A stretch of DNA of 64,000 nt, taken from assembly GCF_000158955.1 (NCBI RefSeq), contig NZ_GG657757.1:3789391-3853390 (forward strand), in the 5' to 3' direction. The translations under genes were made by a program, and so were the position numbers. Shown piece after piece: positions 17,320-24,652 of the stretch. Each line of letters starts with the position of its first letter. Positions within the stretch are counted from its first letter, which is position 1. The notes beneath the pieces were generated by a model. That model did not search any database and was not told the origin of the DNA. It saw only the letters and a list, made by a program, of their open reading frames with translations. This stretch comes from Streptomyces viridochromogenes DSM 40736 (GTDB taxonomy: Bacteria > Actinomycetota > Actinomycetes > Streptomycetales > Streptomycetaceae).

Positions 17320-18792
17320 ATGGACCCCGAGGCGACCTCGGCATCACCGGACCCCGGAGGGGCGGGACAAGACGGTGACGACGGCCGTGCGTTGTCCGCC
17401 GAGCAGCACGCGGAGTACGTACGGCTGCGCCGGGCCGCGGCCGTACGCCACCGGGGGCTGCGCCGCGTCGGCGCCTCGCTCCTCCTGCTGGCGGCCCTGC
17501 TCCTCGCTCCCCTGGCCGTCGTCGCGGACTGGGTCGACGACACGGTCTCCGACACCGGCCGGTACGTGAAGACCGTCGCGCCGCTCGCCTCCGACCCGGC
17601 CGTGCAGGACGTCCTGATCGACCGGCTCACCGACCGCGTCGTGCGGAACGTGGACGTGGCGGCGGTGACGGCGGCGCTCGGCAGGCAGCTCCAGGAGGCG
17701 GGGGCGTCGCCCCGGGTCGTGGCGGGCGCCGACGCGCTCACGGAGCCGCTGCGTTCCGCGGTCAGGAGCACCGTCGACCGCACCGTCACCGGCGTGATCA
17801 CCAGCGAGGCCTTCCAGCAGGCGTGGGAGGGGGCCAACCGGGGAGCCCACGCCGCGGTGGTGCAGGTGCTCACCGGTGAGGGCGGTGGGGCGGTGCGGGC
17901 GGAGGGCGCGAACGTCCAGCTGGACGTGGGGGTGGTCGTGGACCAGGTTCAGCAGCGGCTCGTCGACGCGGGCTTCGACAAGGCCGCCGCCATCCCGGAC
18001 AGCGACCGGACGATCACGCTGTTCCGGGCGGAGGAGCTGAGCCGGGCCCAGGACGCGATGCGGGTGCTGGACGTCGTCGGCCTCTGGGTGCCCGTGCTGA
18101 CCGTGCTGCTCGCCGCGCTGGCCGTGTGGACCGCGCCGTCGCACCGCCTGATGCTGATGATCACGGCCACGGGTACCGGCGTGATGATGGTGCTGCTGCT
18201 GGTCGCGCTGGCCGTCGCACGCCGGGTCTACCTGGATTCGGTGCCGCCGTCGGTGCTGCCTCCCGACGCGGCCGCGACGATCTACGACACCTTCGTGCGC
18301 TTCCTGCACAACAGAGCGGTCACCCTGCTGGTCGCGTCCGTGATCACGGCGCTGACGGCGTACCTGTACGGTCCGGGGCGCCTCGCGCGCGCTGTGCGCG
18401 GGACCTCGGAGCGGGCCACGCGTGCCGCCGGTGGCGCGCTGGTGCGAGCCGGAGTGCGTACCGGGGCCCCCGGACGCCGGCTGGCCCGCCACCCGGTGTG
18501 GACGACCGCCGCGGTCGTCACGGCCGGCGTCCTGGCGCTGCTGCTCTGGAACGACCCCACGGCCGGCGCGGTGGCCCTCGTCCTCTGCCTCATGCTCGCG
18601 GTCCTCATCGCCCTGGCGGTGCTCGCCGCTGCCGCGGGTCCGGCAGCCGGGGAGGCCCCGGCGACCGGGCAGGCCCCGGGGACCGGGCAGGCCCCGGGGA
18701 CCGGGCAGGCCCCGGGAGCCGGGCCGGGCGGCGAGCCTCCGGAGGGCGGGCCCGGGAAACCTCCGGACAGCGAACCGGGGAAGCAGACGTGA
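17320..18792 (+). CDS. Large integral membrane protein with extracellular loop
   Basis: A 490-residue membrane protein. TM1 (about 50-70, ASLLLLAALLLAPLAVVADWV) is followed by a soluble domain of roughly 170 residues, likely outside the cell (DTVSDTGRYVKTVAPLASDPAVQDVLIDRLTDRVVRNVDV), then TM helices around 250-270, 285-305, 325-345 and two more near 390-440. The C-terminal tail carries TGQAPG repeats encoded by an 18-bp tandem repeat (about 18658-18723) and is Gly/Pro-rich. Similar proteins are widespread in actinobacteria without known function. ATG 17320 is supported by GAGGGGAG; it is 42 bases after the HdeD gene and probably in the same operon. Confidence 0.75.
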   Translation: MDPEATSASPDPGGAGQDGDDGRALSAEQHAEYVRLRRAAAVRHRGLRRVGASLLLLAALLLAPLAVVADWVDDTVSDTGRYVKTVAPLASDPAVQDVLIDRLTDRVVRNVDVAAVTAALGRQLQEAGASPRVVAGADALTEPLRSAVRSTVDRTVTGVITSEAFQQAWEGANRGAHAAVVQVLTGEGGGAVRAEGANVQLDVGVVVDQVQQRLVDAGFDKAAAIPDSDRTITLFRAEELSRAQDAMRVLDVVGLWVPVLTVLLAALAVWTAPSHRLMLMITATGTGVMMVLLLVALAVARRVYLDSVPPSVLPPDAAATIYDTFVRFLHNRAVTLLVASVITALTAYLYGPGRLARAVRGTSERATRAAGGALVRAGVRTGAPGRRLARHPVWTTAAVVTAGVLALLLWNDPTAGAVALVLCLMLAVLIALAVLAAAAGPAAGEAPATGQAPGTGQAPGTGQAPGAGPGGEPPEGGPGKPPDSEPGKQT

Positions 18793-18903
18793 GCCGCACC
18801 GCAGGCTCACCCCCGGCGGGTGAGGCCGGGAGGGACTTGCCGTGGGCACGCTGAGTGTCGGCGCGGCAATGCTGCCGCCGGGCGCTCGGAACGGAGGACG
18901 GAC

Positions 18904-19425
18904 ATGAGCGCGCAGACCTACCTGGCGTACGACTTCCCCCTGTTGAGCGCCTTCTGGACCATGCTCTGGTTCTTCCTGTGGATCGTGTGGTTCGTCCTGC
19001 TCTTCCGCGTCGTCCTGGACATCTTCCGCGACGACGACCTGGGCGGCTGGGCGAAGGCCGGCTGGCTGGTCTTCTGCATCGTGCTGCCCTTCCTGGGCGT
19101 GTTCGTCTACGTGATCGCCCGCGGCAGGAACATGGGCCGCCGGGAGGTCGCGCAGGCACGGGCGCAGCAGGAGGAGTTCCAGGCCTACGTCAAGGAGACC
19201 GCGGCCGGCGGCCGGACCAGCAGCGTCGACGAACTCTCCAGGCTGTCCGAGCTCCGCGCCCGCGGCGACATGACCGACGAGGAGTTCCGCCGGGCCAAGG
19301 AACTCGTCCTGACCGGCCCCGGCCAAGCGCAGGGTCCCGGCCCCGGCCAGGCGCAGGGACCGGACCGGGGCCATGACCCCGCGGGCCACGCGGGGTCCCC
19401 CACCGTCCCCTCCTCTGGTCGCTGA
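18904..19425 (+). CDS. SHOCT domain protein with PLDc_N-like membrane part
   Basis: A 173-residue membrane protein. Two hydrophobic segments (about 15-40 and 55-75) with FRDDDLGGWAKAGWLVFCIVLPFLGVFVYVIARG resemble the N-terminal domain of cardiolipin synthases (PLDc_N). After a short coiled region comes a SHOCT motif (SVDELSRLSELRARGDMTDEEFRRAKELVL), a small helical hairpin common at protein ends. The tail has GPGQAQ repeats. ATG 18904 follows GGAGGAC. It sits in the run of small membrane genes here. A 7-bp hairpin (18789-18795 with 18804-18810) overlaps the stop of the gene before it. Confidence 0.82.
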   Translation: MSAQTYLAYDFPLLSAFWTMLWFFLWIVWFVLLFRVVLDIFRDDDLGGWAKAGWLVFCIVLPFLGVFVYVIARGRNMGRREVAQARAQQEEFQAYVKETAAGGRTSSVDELSRLSELRARGDMTDEEFRRAKELVLTGPGQAQGPGPGQAQGPDRGHDPAGHAGSPTVPSSGR

Positions 19426-19455
19426 CCCTCCGGACAACACGAAACGAGGTGCGCC

Positions 19456-19875
19456 ATGACCGCGACTCACACTCGGCCGGCTCACACGGCCAAACGGGAA
19501 TGGGCGACCGGCATGACCGTGTTCGGCGCCGTGATGCTCTTCCTCGTCGGCCTGCTCGACATCTTCAGGGGCGTCATGGGGATCGCCGAGGACGACGTCT
19601 TCGTCACCACGCCCAACTACGTGTTCGCGTACGACCTGACCGGCTGGGGCTGGATCCACCTCATCATCGGCGCGGTCGCCGTGATCGTCAGCCTCGGACT
19701 GTTCCAGGCCGCGACGTGGGCACGGGTCCTCGGCGTGGGCATCGCCGCCCTCGCCATCATCACCAACTTCCTCTCGCTGCCGCAGTACCCCGTCTGGTCC
19801 GTCGTGATGATCGCGATCTCGAGCTTCGTCATCTGGGCCCTGTGCACGGTGCGGCGCGACAGCCTCGCCCGGTGA
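19456..19875 (+). CDS. DUF7144-like four-TM membrane protein
   Basis: A 139-residue protein with four hydrophobic helices (about 20-40, 66-86, 92-110 and 113-133). The phrases WATGMTVFGAVMLFLVGLLDIFRGVMGI, TGWGWIHLIIGAVAVIVSLGLF and ATWARVLGVGIAALAIITNFLSLPQYPVWSVV are typical of the small actinobacterial DUF7144 family. Function is unknown. It lies 30 bases after the SHOCT gene and is probably last in that operon. Confidence 0.82.
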   Translation: MTATHTRPAHTAKREWATGMTVFGAVMLFLVGLLDIFRGVMGIAEDDVFVTTPNYVFAYDLTGWGWIHLIIGAVAVIVSLGLFQAATWARVLGVGIAALAIITNFLSLPQYPVWSVVMIAISSFVIWALCTVRRDSLAR

Positions 19876-20076
19876 GCGTGCGGCGCGGTCGGTGAGGGGC
19901 TGGGCCGACGGTTGGGACGAGACGGCGGGCACACCCGGGAAGGAAACCCCGGGCGGGCCCGCCTCGCACTGCTCTAGATGATGTGAGCACCTCGTGGGTG
20001 GATTCCCCCACCCGGGGCACGAACAACGGGCAGGATTCAAGGGCTCGTGGTTCGCCGTCGGCCGGGGGAGGCTGCC

Positions 20077-20775
20077 ATGGTGTACAGCTCCGCGGAGTGG
20101 CCTACGCGCAGTCTGCTCGGGGTCGTGGCGCCCGAGGCGCGGGGGGAGTTGCTCGAGCTGGGGGTGCCGGCGCGGTTCGAGGCGGGGAAGGTGCTGCTGA
20201 CCGAGGGCGCCCGCACGCGGCACATGCTGGTGCTGCTGTCCGGCTTCGCCAAGGTGACGGCACGCGTGGAGAACGGGGAGGAGTCCCTGCTGGCGGTCCG
20301 GGTGGGCGGGGACAGTGTCGGTGAGATGGCCGCCCTGGACGGGTCGCCGCGCTCGGCCACGGTGACGGCGTGCGGCCCGCTGTCCGCGATGGTCGTGCAG
20401 CCGGCCGCCCTGCACGCCCTGCTGGCCCGCCGCCCGGAGGTGCACCTGGCGCTGACCCGGATCCTCGCCGACCGGTTGCGCTGGGCCAACCGGCGGCGGC
20501 TGGACTTCAAGGGCTATCCGGCGAAGGTGCGGCTGGCCCGGCTGCTGGTGGAGCTCGCCACCCGGTACGGGCGCCCGGTCGGGGACGGCACCGTGCTGGG
20601 CTGCCGGCTGACCCAGCCCGAACTGGCCGCGCTCACCGGCGCGGCCGAGACGACGATCCACAAAGGGCTGCGCGAACTGCGCCGGGAAGGCCTGCTGGAG
20701 ACGGGGTACGGGTCGACCCTGATCCGCGACCTCGACCGGCTCAGGGAGATCGGCGACCTCGCGCCCGAGGACTGA
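20077..20775 (+). CDS. Crp/Fnr family transcription regulator
   Basis: A 232-residue protein with an N-terminal cyclic-nucleotide-binding-type beta-roll (residues about 20-130: ARFEAGKVLLTEGARTRHMLVLLSGFAKVTARVENGEESLLAVRVGGDSVGEMAALDGSPRSATV) and a C-terminal winged helix (about 160-220, LTQPELAALTGAAETTIHKGLRELRREGLLETG). The phosphate-binding cassette GDSVGEMAALDGSPRSATV retains the Gly-Glu and Arg-Ser-Ala pattern that binds cyclic nucleotides in CRP, so it could bind one. ATG 20077 is preferred to the upstream 20047 because GGGGGAGG precedes it. It is convergent with the Pycsar-like membrane protein gene 35 bases away. Confidence 0.85.
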   Translation: MVYSSAEWPTRSLLGVVAPEARGELLELGVPARFEAGKVLLTEGARTRHMLVLLSGFAKVTARVENGEESLLAVRVGGDSVGEMAALDGSPRSATVTACGPLSAMVVQPAALHALLARRPEVHLALTRILADRLRWANRRRLDFKGYPAKVRLARLLVELATRYGRPVGDGTVLGCRLTQPELAALTGAAETTIHKGLRELRREGLLETGYGSTLIRDLDRLREIGDLAPED

Positions 20776-20810
20776 TCACCGGTGGACCCCCGCTCGTCCC
20801 GCCGCGCGCG

Positions 20811-21350
20811 TCACTCCAGCACCGGCCGCAGCACCACCAGCAGCCCGGCGCTCGCCCCCATGAACGCCGTACACACCACCGCCGCCGTCACACACCGGTA
20901 CTTGCGCACGGCCACCTGGGACAGGAACCGGATCGTCTGGGACAGTTCGCCGCGCTCCCGGTCCGGGGCGCCGTCGGCGGCGTCGGCGGCGTCGGCGTTC
21001 CGGGCGGGCAGTATGTCGGGGCCCGAGGCGAGGTGGACGAAGCTGTAGCGGTTGGCTCCGGTGGGCCTGAGGACCCGGGGACGCAGGGTGGCCGCCAGGA
21101 AGCCCGCGCCGCCGAACATCGTGCCGAGGAACAGGGCGAGCAGCAGTCCGGCGAGGACGCCCGACGGGCCGCCCTCCGAGGCGGCGCGCAGTGCCGGGGC
21201 GCTCCAGTAGCCGGCCGTGCCCACGAGCGCGGCCTGGGCCGCGGCGAGGATCCCGGCCTTGGTGTCGGCGTGCTGGTGGGTGGTCTGCAGGGCGGTGAAC
21301 ATGAACTGCGCGGGACGGCTGTCGGGGCGGGCGCCGGTGGACGACGGCAT
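20811..21350 (-). CDS. Pycsar-type membrane effector-like protein (DUF5706/PycTM family)
   Basis: A 179-residue membrane protein with a helix rich in charged residues followed by three hydrophobic segments (about 37-55, 67-95 and 150-178). The pattern TALQTTHQHADTKAGILAAAQAALV, a first TM pair ending in LRPR, then NRYSFVHLA and finally LSQVAVRKYRCVTAAVV corresponds to the Pycsar effector family, in which members kill infected cells by membrane damage when a phage-induced cyclic nucleotide is sensed. Between TM2 and TM3 are NADAADAADGA repeats from a 9-bp tandem repeat. ATG 21350 has AGGAGGAG upstream. It is divergent from a cyclase-like gene at 21678. The assignment rests on sequence pattern only. 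Confidence 0.72.
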   Translation of the reverse strand: MPSSTGARPDSRPAQFMFTALQTTHQHADTKAGILAAAQAALVGTAGYWSAPALRAASEGGPSGVLAGLLLALFLGTMFGGAGFLAATLRPRVLRPTGANRYSFVHLASGPDILPARNADAADAADGAPDRERGELSQTIRFLSQVAVRKYRCVTAAVVCTAFMGASAGLLVVLRPVLE

Positions 21351-21677
21351 GCTGCTCCTCCTGGGGCCGGTGGGCTGTCCGGGTCTCCAGTACGCCCCGA
21401 AACCGGCCACGGAACCTGGGATTTCTGCGGGATTCCGGCCGCCGATCAGTCACGTTTCACGCCAACTTGCCGAACTCGTCCGTAACTTGCGGCTACCGCT
21501 GTATGTTTCCGCACCTTTCCGCATCCCGTATTTCGACGGGGTTCGCGGCGGACGGCGCGTGTAGGACTGGCCTACCGGCGTCCGCGTGTGGGGGGAGCGG
21601 ACGCCGGTGTCTGCCGGAGTGCGCCCCCGGCCCAGATCCCGGGGTGCGGCTCCATTTCAGTGAGCGGGGAGTCAGGC
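21351..21677. promoter_or_regulatory. Divergent spacer with strong hairpin in the cyclase leader
   Basis: This 327-base gap without a gene separates the PycTM-like gene from the cyclase-like gene. It holds a perfect 12-bp inverted repeat, ACCGGCGTCCGC at 21574-21585 and its complement at 21597-21608, 70 bases before the cyclase ATG. It also holds GTAGG-ACTGG-CCTAC (21561-21575) just before it, and two AACTTGC copies 20 bases apart (21464 and 21484). The hairpin has no T-tract. I could not identify -35/-10 boxes with confidence. The region may contain both divergent promoters and an operator or attenuator. Confidence 0.5.
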
Positions 21678-22424
21678 ATGGGAACGTTCGGTCGCAGACT
21701 GCTGCTGGCGGTCGACGCGAAGGGATACGGCGGCGTCGACGTGGTGACGCAGCGCGAGTGGCAGGAGGCGATCCGGCGGCTCCTCGAGGAGGCGGCCGGT
21801 GCGGCGGGGCTCGACTGGGAGCAGTGGGCGACGCAGGTCGGCGGGGACTCGGTGTTCGCGGTGCTGCCGCAGGGGGCGTCCGAGCCCTGCCTCGTCGATC
21901 CGTTCACGCGGCATCTGGAGGCCGGTCTGCGCACCTTCAACCGCAACCGGCGCGACGAGGCCCGGCTGCGGCTGCGGGCCGCCGTGCACTTCGGCACGGC
22001 CTCGCCCGCGGCCAACGGCTTCGAGGGCCGGGCCCCGGTCGAGATCGGCCGGCTGCTGGACAGCCGGGTGCTGAAGGCGGCGCTGGCCGCGGCACCGGAC
22101 GCACCGCTCGCGCTCGCGGTCTCCGCGACCGTCTTCAACGACGTGATCGGCGAGGCGTACACGACGATCCGGCCGCAGGAGTTCCGTGAGGTGCGGATCG
22201 CGGAGAAGGAGTACGCCGGGCGGGCGTGGATCCGGGTGCCGGGGTACGACGTGAACGCCCTGGACCTCGGGGACACCGATCCCGGCGCGCAAGGGGGCGC
22301 AGGGGGCGCGGCAGCTGCCGATGTGCGCCCCTCGGGCGCCCCAACTGCCCCCGGCGACACAGTAGTTCAGGTGATCAACGGAACCGTGCACGCCCAGGGT
22401 GCCGTCTTCGGGATCTCCAAGTGA
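21678..22424 (+). CDS. Class III nucleotidyl cyclase-like protein with C-terminal adaptor motif
   Basis: A 248-residue protein. Residues 6-190 follow the class III cyclase fold: beta1 with LLLAVDAKGYG (Asp13), beta2-beta3 with WATQVGGDSVFAVLP (Asp57), then RLRLRAAVHFGTAS, and the region after it (EGRAPVEIGRLLDSR) where cyclases have VN-x-A-x-R. Both metal-binding Asp positions are kept; the Asn that stabilises the transition state seems replaced, so activity is uncertain. Residues 195-229 are a linker. Residues 230-246 (VQVINGTVHAQGAVFGI plus flank) match a segment in the next protein. ATG 21678 has GGGGAG upstream. First gene of a four-gene operon; divergent from a Pycsar effector-like gene. 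Confidence 0.68.
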   Translation: MGTFGRRLLLAVDAKGYGGVDVVTQREWQEAIRRLLEEAAGAAGLDWEQWATQVGGDSVFAVLPQGASEPCLVDPFTRHLEAGLRTFNRNRRDEARLRLRAAVHFGTASPAANGFEGRAPVEIGRLLDSRVLKAALAAAPDAPLALAVSATVFNDVIGEAYTTIRPQEFREVRIAEKEYAGRAWIRVPGYDVNALDLGDTDPGAQGGAGGAAAADVRPSGAPTAPGDTVVQVINGTVHAQGAVFGISK

Positions 22425-22442
22425 CCTGAGCGACGGCCGAGG

Positions 22443-24647
22443 ATGAACGAGGAACACGAGGAACACAGCGAGCAGAGCGCTGCGCCCCAGGGTGAACCGG
22501 AGGCGCAACCCTCGCAGGATGTGCCGGACACCCCGGCCCAAGCGGAATCGCCGGCAGAGCCGGAAGCGGAGCCGGAACCGGAATCGGAACCGGAACCGCG
22601 GAGGACCGGCGAGTCCGAACCCCAGCAACAGGACCGACCCGAGAAGGCGGACCCACCGGCCCAGGCAACCCCGGCCACCCCTTCGGAGCAGGTCCACCAC
22701 AACAGCGTCAACCAGTACTTCTACGGCGAACTCAGCGCCTCCGGTGCCCAGTTCGGCATCGGCACGGCCGCCTCCGACAACGCGCGGCGCCGGGCCGTGG
22801 GCCGTCTCGACGCGGGCGAGGCGGACGCGATCCTCGCGCCGTACGTCAAGCCCGCGTGCTTCGAGCGGGCCGCGCTCGCCCTGGAGCAGGACGGGGTCGT
22901 GGTCCTGGTCGGGCCTCCGGGCACGGGCAAGCGGTCCGGGGCGGTGGCGCTGGTCGACGCGCTCGCGGACGGGTCGGAGTACGTCGTGCTGTCGCCGGGC
23001 CGCAGCCTGGACGACCTCGCGAGCGGCCGGGTCGCCTTCGAGAAGGGCGTCGGCTACGTCCTGCTCGACCGGATGAGCGACGACACCTCCCAGACGGCGG
23101 ACTTCGACTGGCGGCGGGTCCGGGACACGGTCCGCGAGCACGACGCCCGTCTGGTCGTCACCACCGTGCACGCCGTCGACGGCGGCGTCGTCGAGTCCGT
23201 GCGGCACGTGTCCTGGGAGCTGCCGGACCTCACGGCCGTCCTGCGGGTGCGGCTGGTGCGGGAGGGGTGTGCGCGGGACACCGTGGAGCGGGCCGTGACG
23301 CGGATGCCCGACGGCTGCCGGATCGCCGAGGTCGCGGCGGCCGCCGAGCGGATCGCCCGCGGGGCCGCGCCGGACGAGGTCTGGCGGGACTACGGCAGCA
23401 GCGCGGCCCAGCCCGTGCGTGACTGGTTCGCCCAGGACCGTACGCCGCAGGAGTGGGCCGAGGTCACCACGCTGGCCTTCGTCAACGGGGCCGGCTACCG
23501 CGACTTCGAGACCTGTCAGGAGCGGCTGGAGTCCTGGGTGCGACCGGCGTTCGCGGCTCCCGTCACCGAGGAGGAGCAGGCCGCCGCGGCCCGGCGGGCC
23601 GTCAACCGCAGGCAGTCGCTGTCCCACAACGAGCTCGTCGCCGTGGAGCAGCGCAAGAACGGCCCCCTCACCCGCACCGCGCTGGTCTTCCCCCACCCCC
23701 AGTACCGGCAGTGGGCGCTGGAGGAGCTGTGGACCCGGCTCTCCACCCCGTACTGGAACGGCGTACGGGACTGGCTCACCGAACTCGTCGCCGCCCAGCC
23801 GGGACTGGGGCTCCAGCTGTCCGTCGCGCAGGGGCTCGCGCTGCTCACCCGGCCCGCCTTCGACGAGGTCGCCGACAACTACCTGCACCCCTGGGCGGGC
23901 GGCGCCGCCGGTCCCGCCGGACAGTCGACGGCCACACTGGTGCTGCAGTGCATGTGCCTGGACGAGAGCCTGGCGGCCACCGCGCTGGGTCTGGCCCGCG
24001 GCTGGGCCCGTTCCTACGACCCGGTGCTGCGGTCGACCGCGGCGGCGGCGTTCAGCGGGGCGCTGGGCGTGCGCTTCCCGACGGACGCCGTCACCATCCT
24101 GCTGAAGATGATCGTCCGGCGCGGCGGCCTCCCCGTGGACGCGGCGTTCGCGCTGGCCGGTCTGGTCGCGGTGCTCGCCGAGTGCGGGCAGGACACGGGG
24201 GCGGTGTTCCGGCCGCTGGCGTACCGGCTGCGGGCGCAGCGCGAGACGCTGACCGGGCAGTACAAGGAGAACCTCCTGGGTGCCGCCCTGACCGTGCTGC
24301 GGGCCCGCGACGCCAGGACCGGGCGGCTGGTGTGCGCGTCGCTGCTGGAGCGGGACGTCCGCCGGACCGCCACCATCGGCGAGCTGTGGGCGGGTGTGCT
24401 GGACAACCTGCCGCGCCGGGGCCGGACCCTGGCGGCCCTGTACGCCACCCTGCGCGAGCTGCCGGCCGTCTCGGAACGGCCCGAGCAGGTGGCCGAACGA
24501 TTCGGCGGGGCCGTGGGCGAGGCCCTGCCGCCGGACGACGGTCCGCCGCTGGCCGCGGCCCTGCGGCAGGTCGCCGCCCGCGCCGACGAGCAGACCACCG
24601 CGGTGGTCGACATCTTCCTTACCGCCGTACTGAGCACGGAGGGCTGA
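22443..24647 (+). CDS. P-loop NTPase with acidic N-terminus and adaptor motif (STAND-like)
   Basis: A 734-residue protein. Residues 1-85 are disordered and rich in Glu/Pro/Ala. Residues 90-106 (NQYFYGELSASGAQFGI) match the C-terminal motif of the cyclase-like protein. The NTPase core has Walker A GPPGTGKR (157-164) and a Walker B-like GYVLLDR with Asp209, followed by a helical region; from about residue 430 the sequence looks like alpha-solenoid repeats. No effector domain (TIR, nuclease, protease) is visible, so it may act as a sensor or ATP-driven switch rather than killer. It begins 18 bases after the cyclase-like gene and ends five bases before the next gene, so it is cotranscribed. Confidence 0.75.
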   Translation: MNEEHEEHSEQSAAPQGEPEAQPSQDVPDTPAQAESPAEPEAEPEPESEPEPRRTGESEPQQQDRPEKADPPAQATPATPSEQVHHNSVNQYFYGELSASGAQFGIGTAASDNARRRAVGRLDAGEADAILAPYVKPACFERAALALEQDGVVVLVGPPGTGKRSGAVALVDALADGSEYVVLSPGRSLDDLASGRVAFEKGVGYVLLDRMSDDTSQTADFDWRRVRDTVREHDARLVVTTVHAVDGGVVESVRHVSWELPDLTAVLRVRLVREGCARDTVERAVTRMPDGCRIAEVAAAAERIARGAAPDEVWRDYGSSAAQPVRDWFAQDRTPQEWAEVTTLAFVNGAGYRDFETCQERLESWVRPAFAAPVTEEEQAAAARRAVNRRQSLSHNELVAVEQRKNGPLTRTALVFPHPQYRQWALEELWTRLSTPYWNGVRDWLTELVAAQPGLGLQLSVAQGLALLTRPAFDEVADNYLHPWAGGAAGPAGQSTATLVLQCMCLDESLAATALGLARGWARSYDPVLRSTAAAAFSGALGVRFPTDAVTILLKMIVRRGGLPVDAAFALAGLVAVLAECGQDTGAVFRPLAYRLRAQRETLTGQYKENLLGAALTVLRARDARTGRLVCASLLERDVRRTATIGELWAGVLDNLPRRGRTLAALYATLRELPAVSERPEQVAERFGGAVGEALPPDDGPPLAAALRQVAARADEQTTAVVDIFLTAVLSTEG

Positions 24648-24652
24648 CAGGC

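Noticed and set aside
19920-20015. Hairpins between the DUF7144-like and Crp/Fnr genes as a riboswitch
   Set aside because: Only short 6-bp stems (for example GGGTGG with CCACCC near 19996-20013) are seen and no known aptamer sequence.
17344-20661. Very long antisense open frame (about 1100 codons) opposite the membrane-gene run
   Set aside because: It is the shadow of the GC-rich genes on the plus strand; its protein is low-complexity Arg/Gly/His-rich with no domain, and the plus-strand genes have domains and ribosome-binding sites.
20077-20775. The Crp/Fnr gene as a member of the cyclase-effector island
   Set aside because: It is convergent with the PycTM-like gene and has its own upstream region; a cyclic-nucleotide link is attractive but not shown, so it was kept separate.
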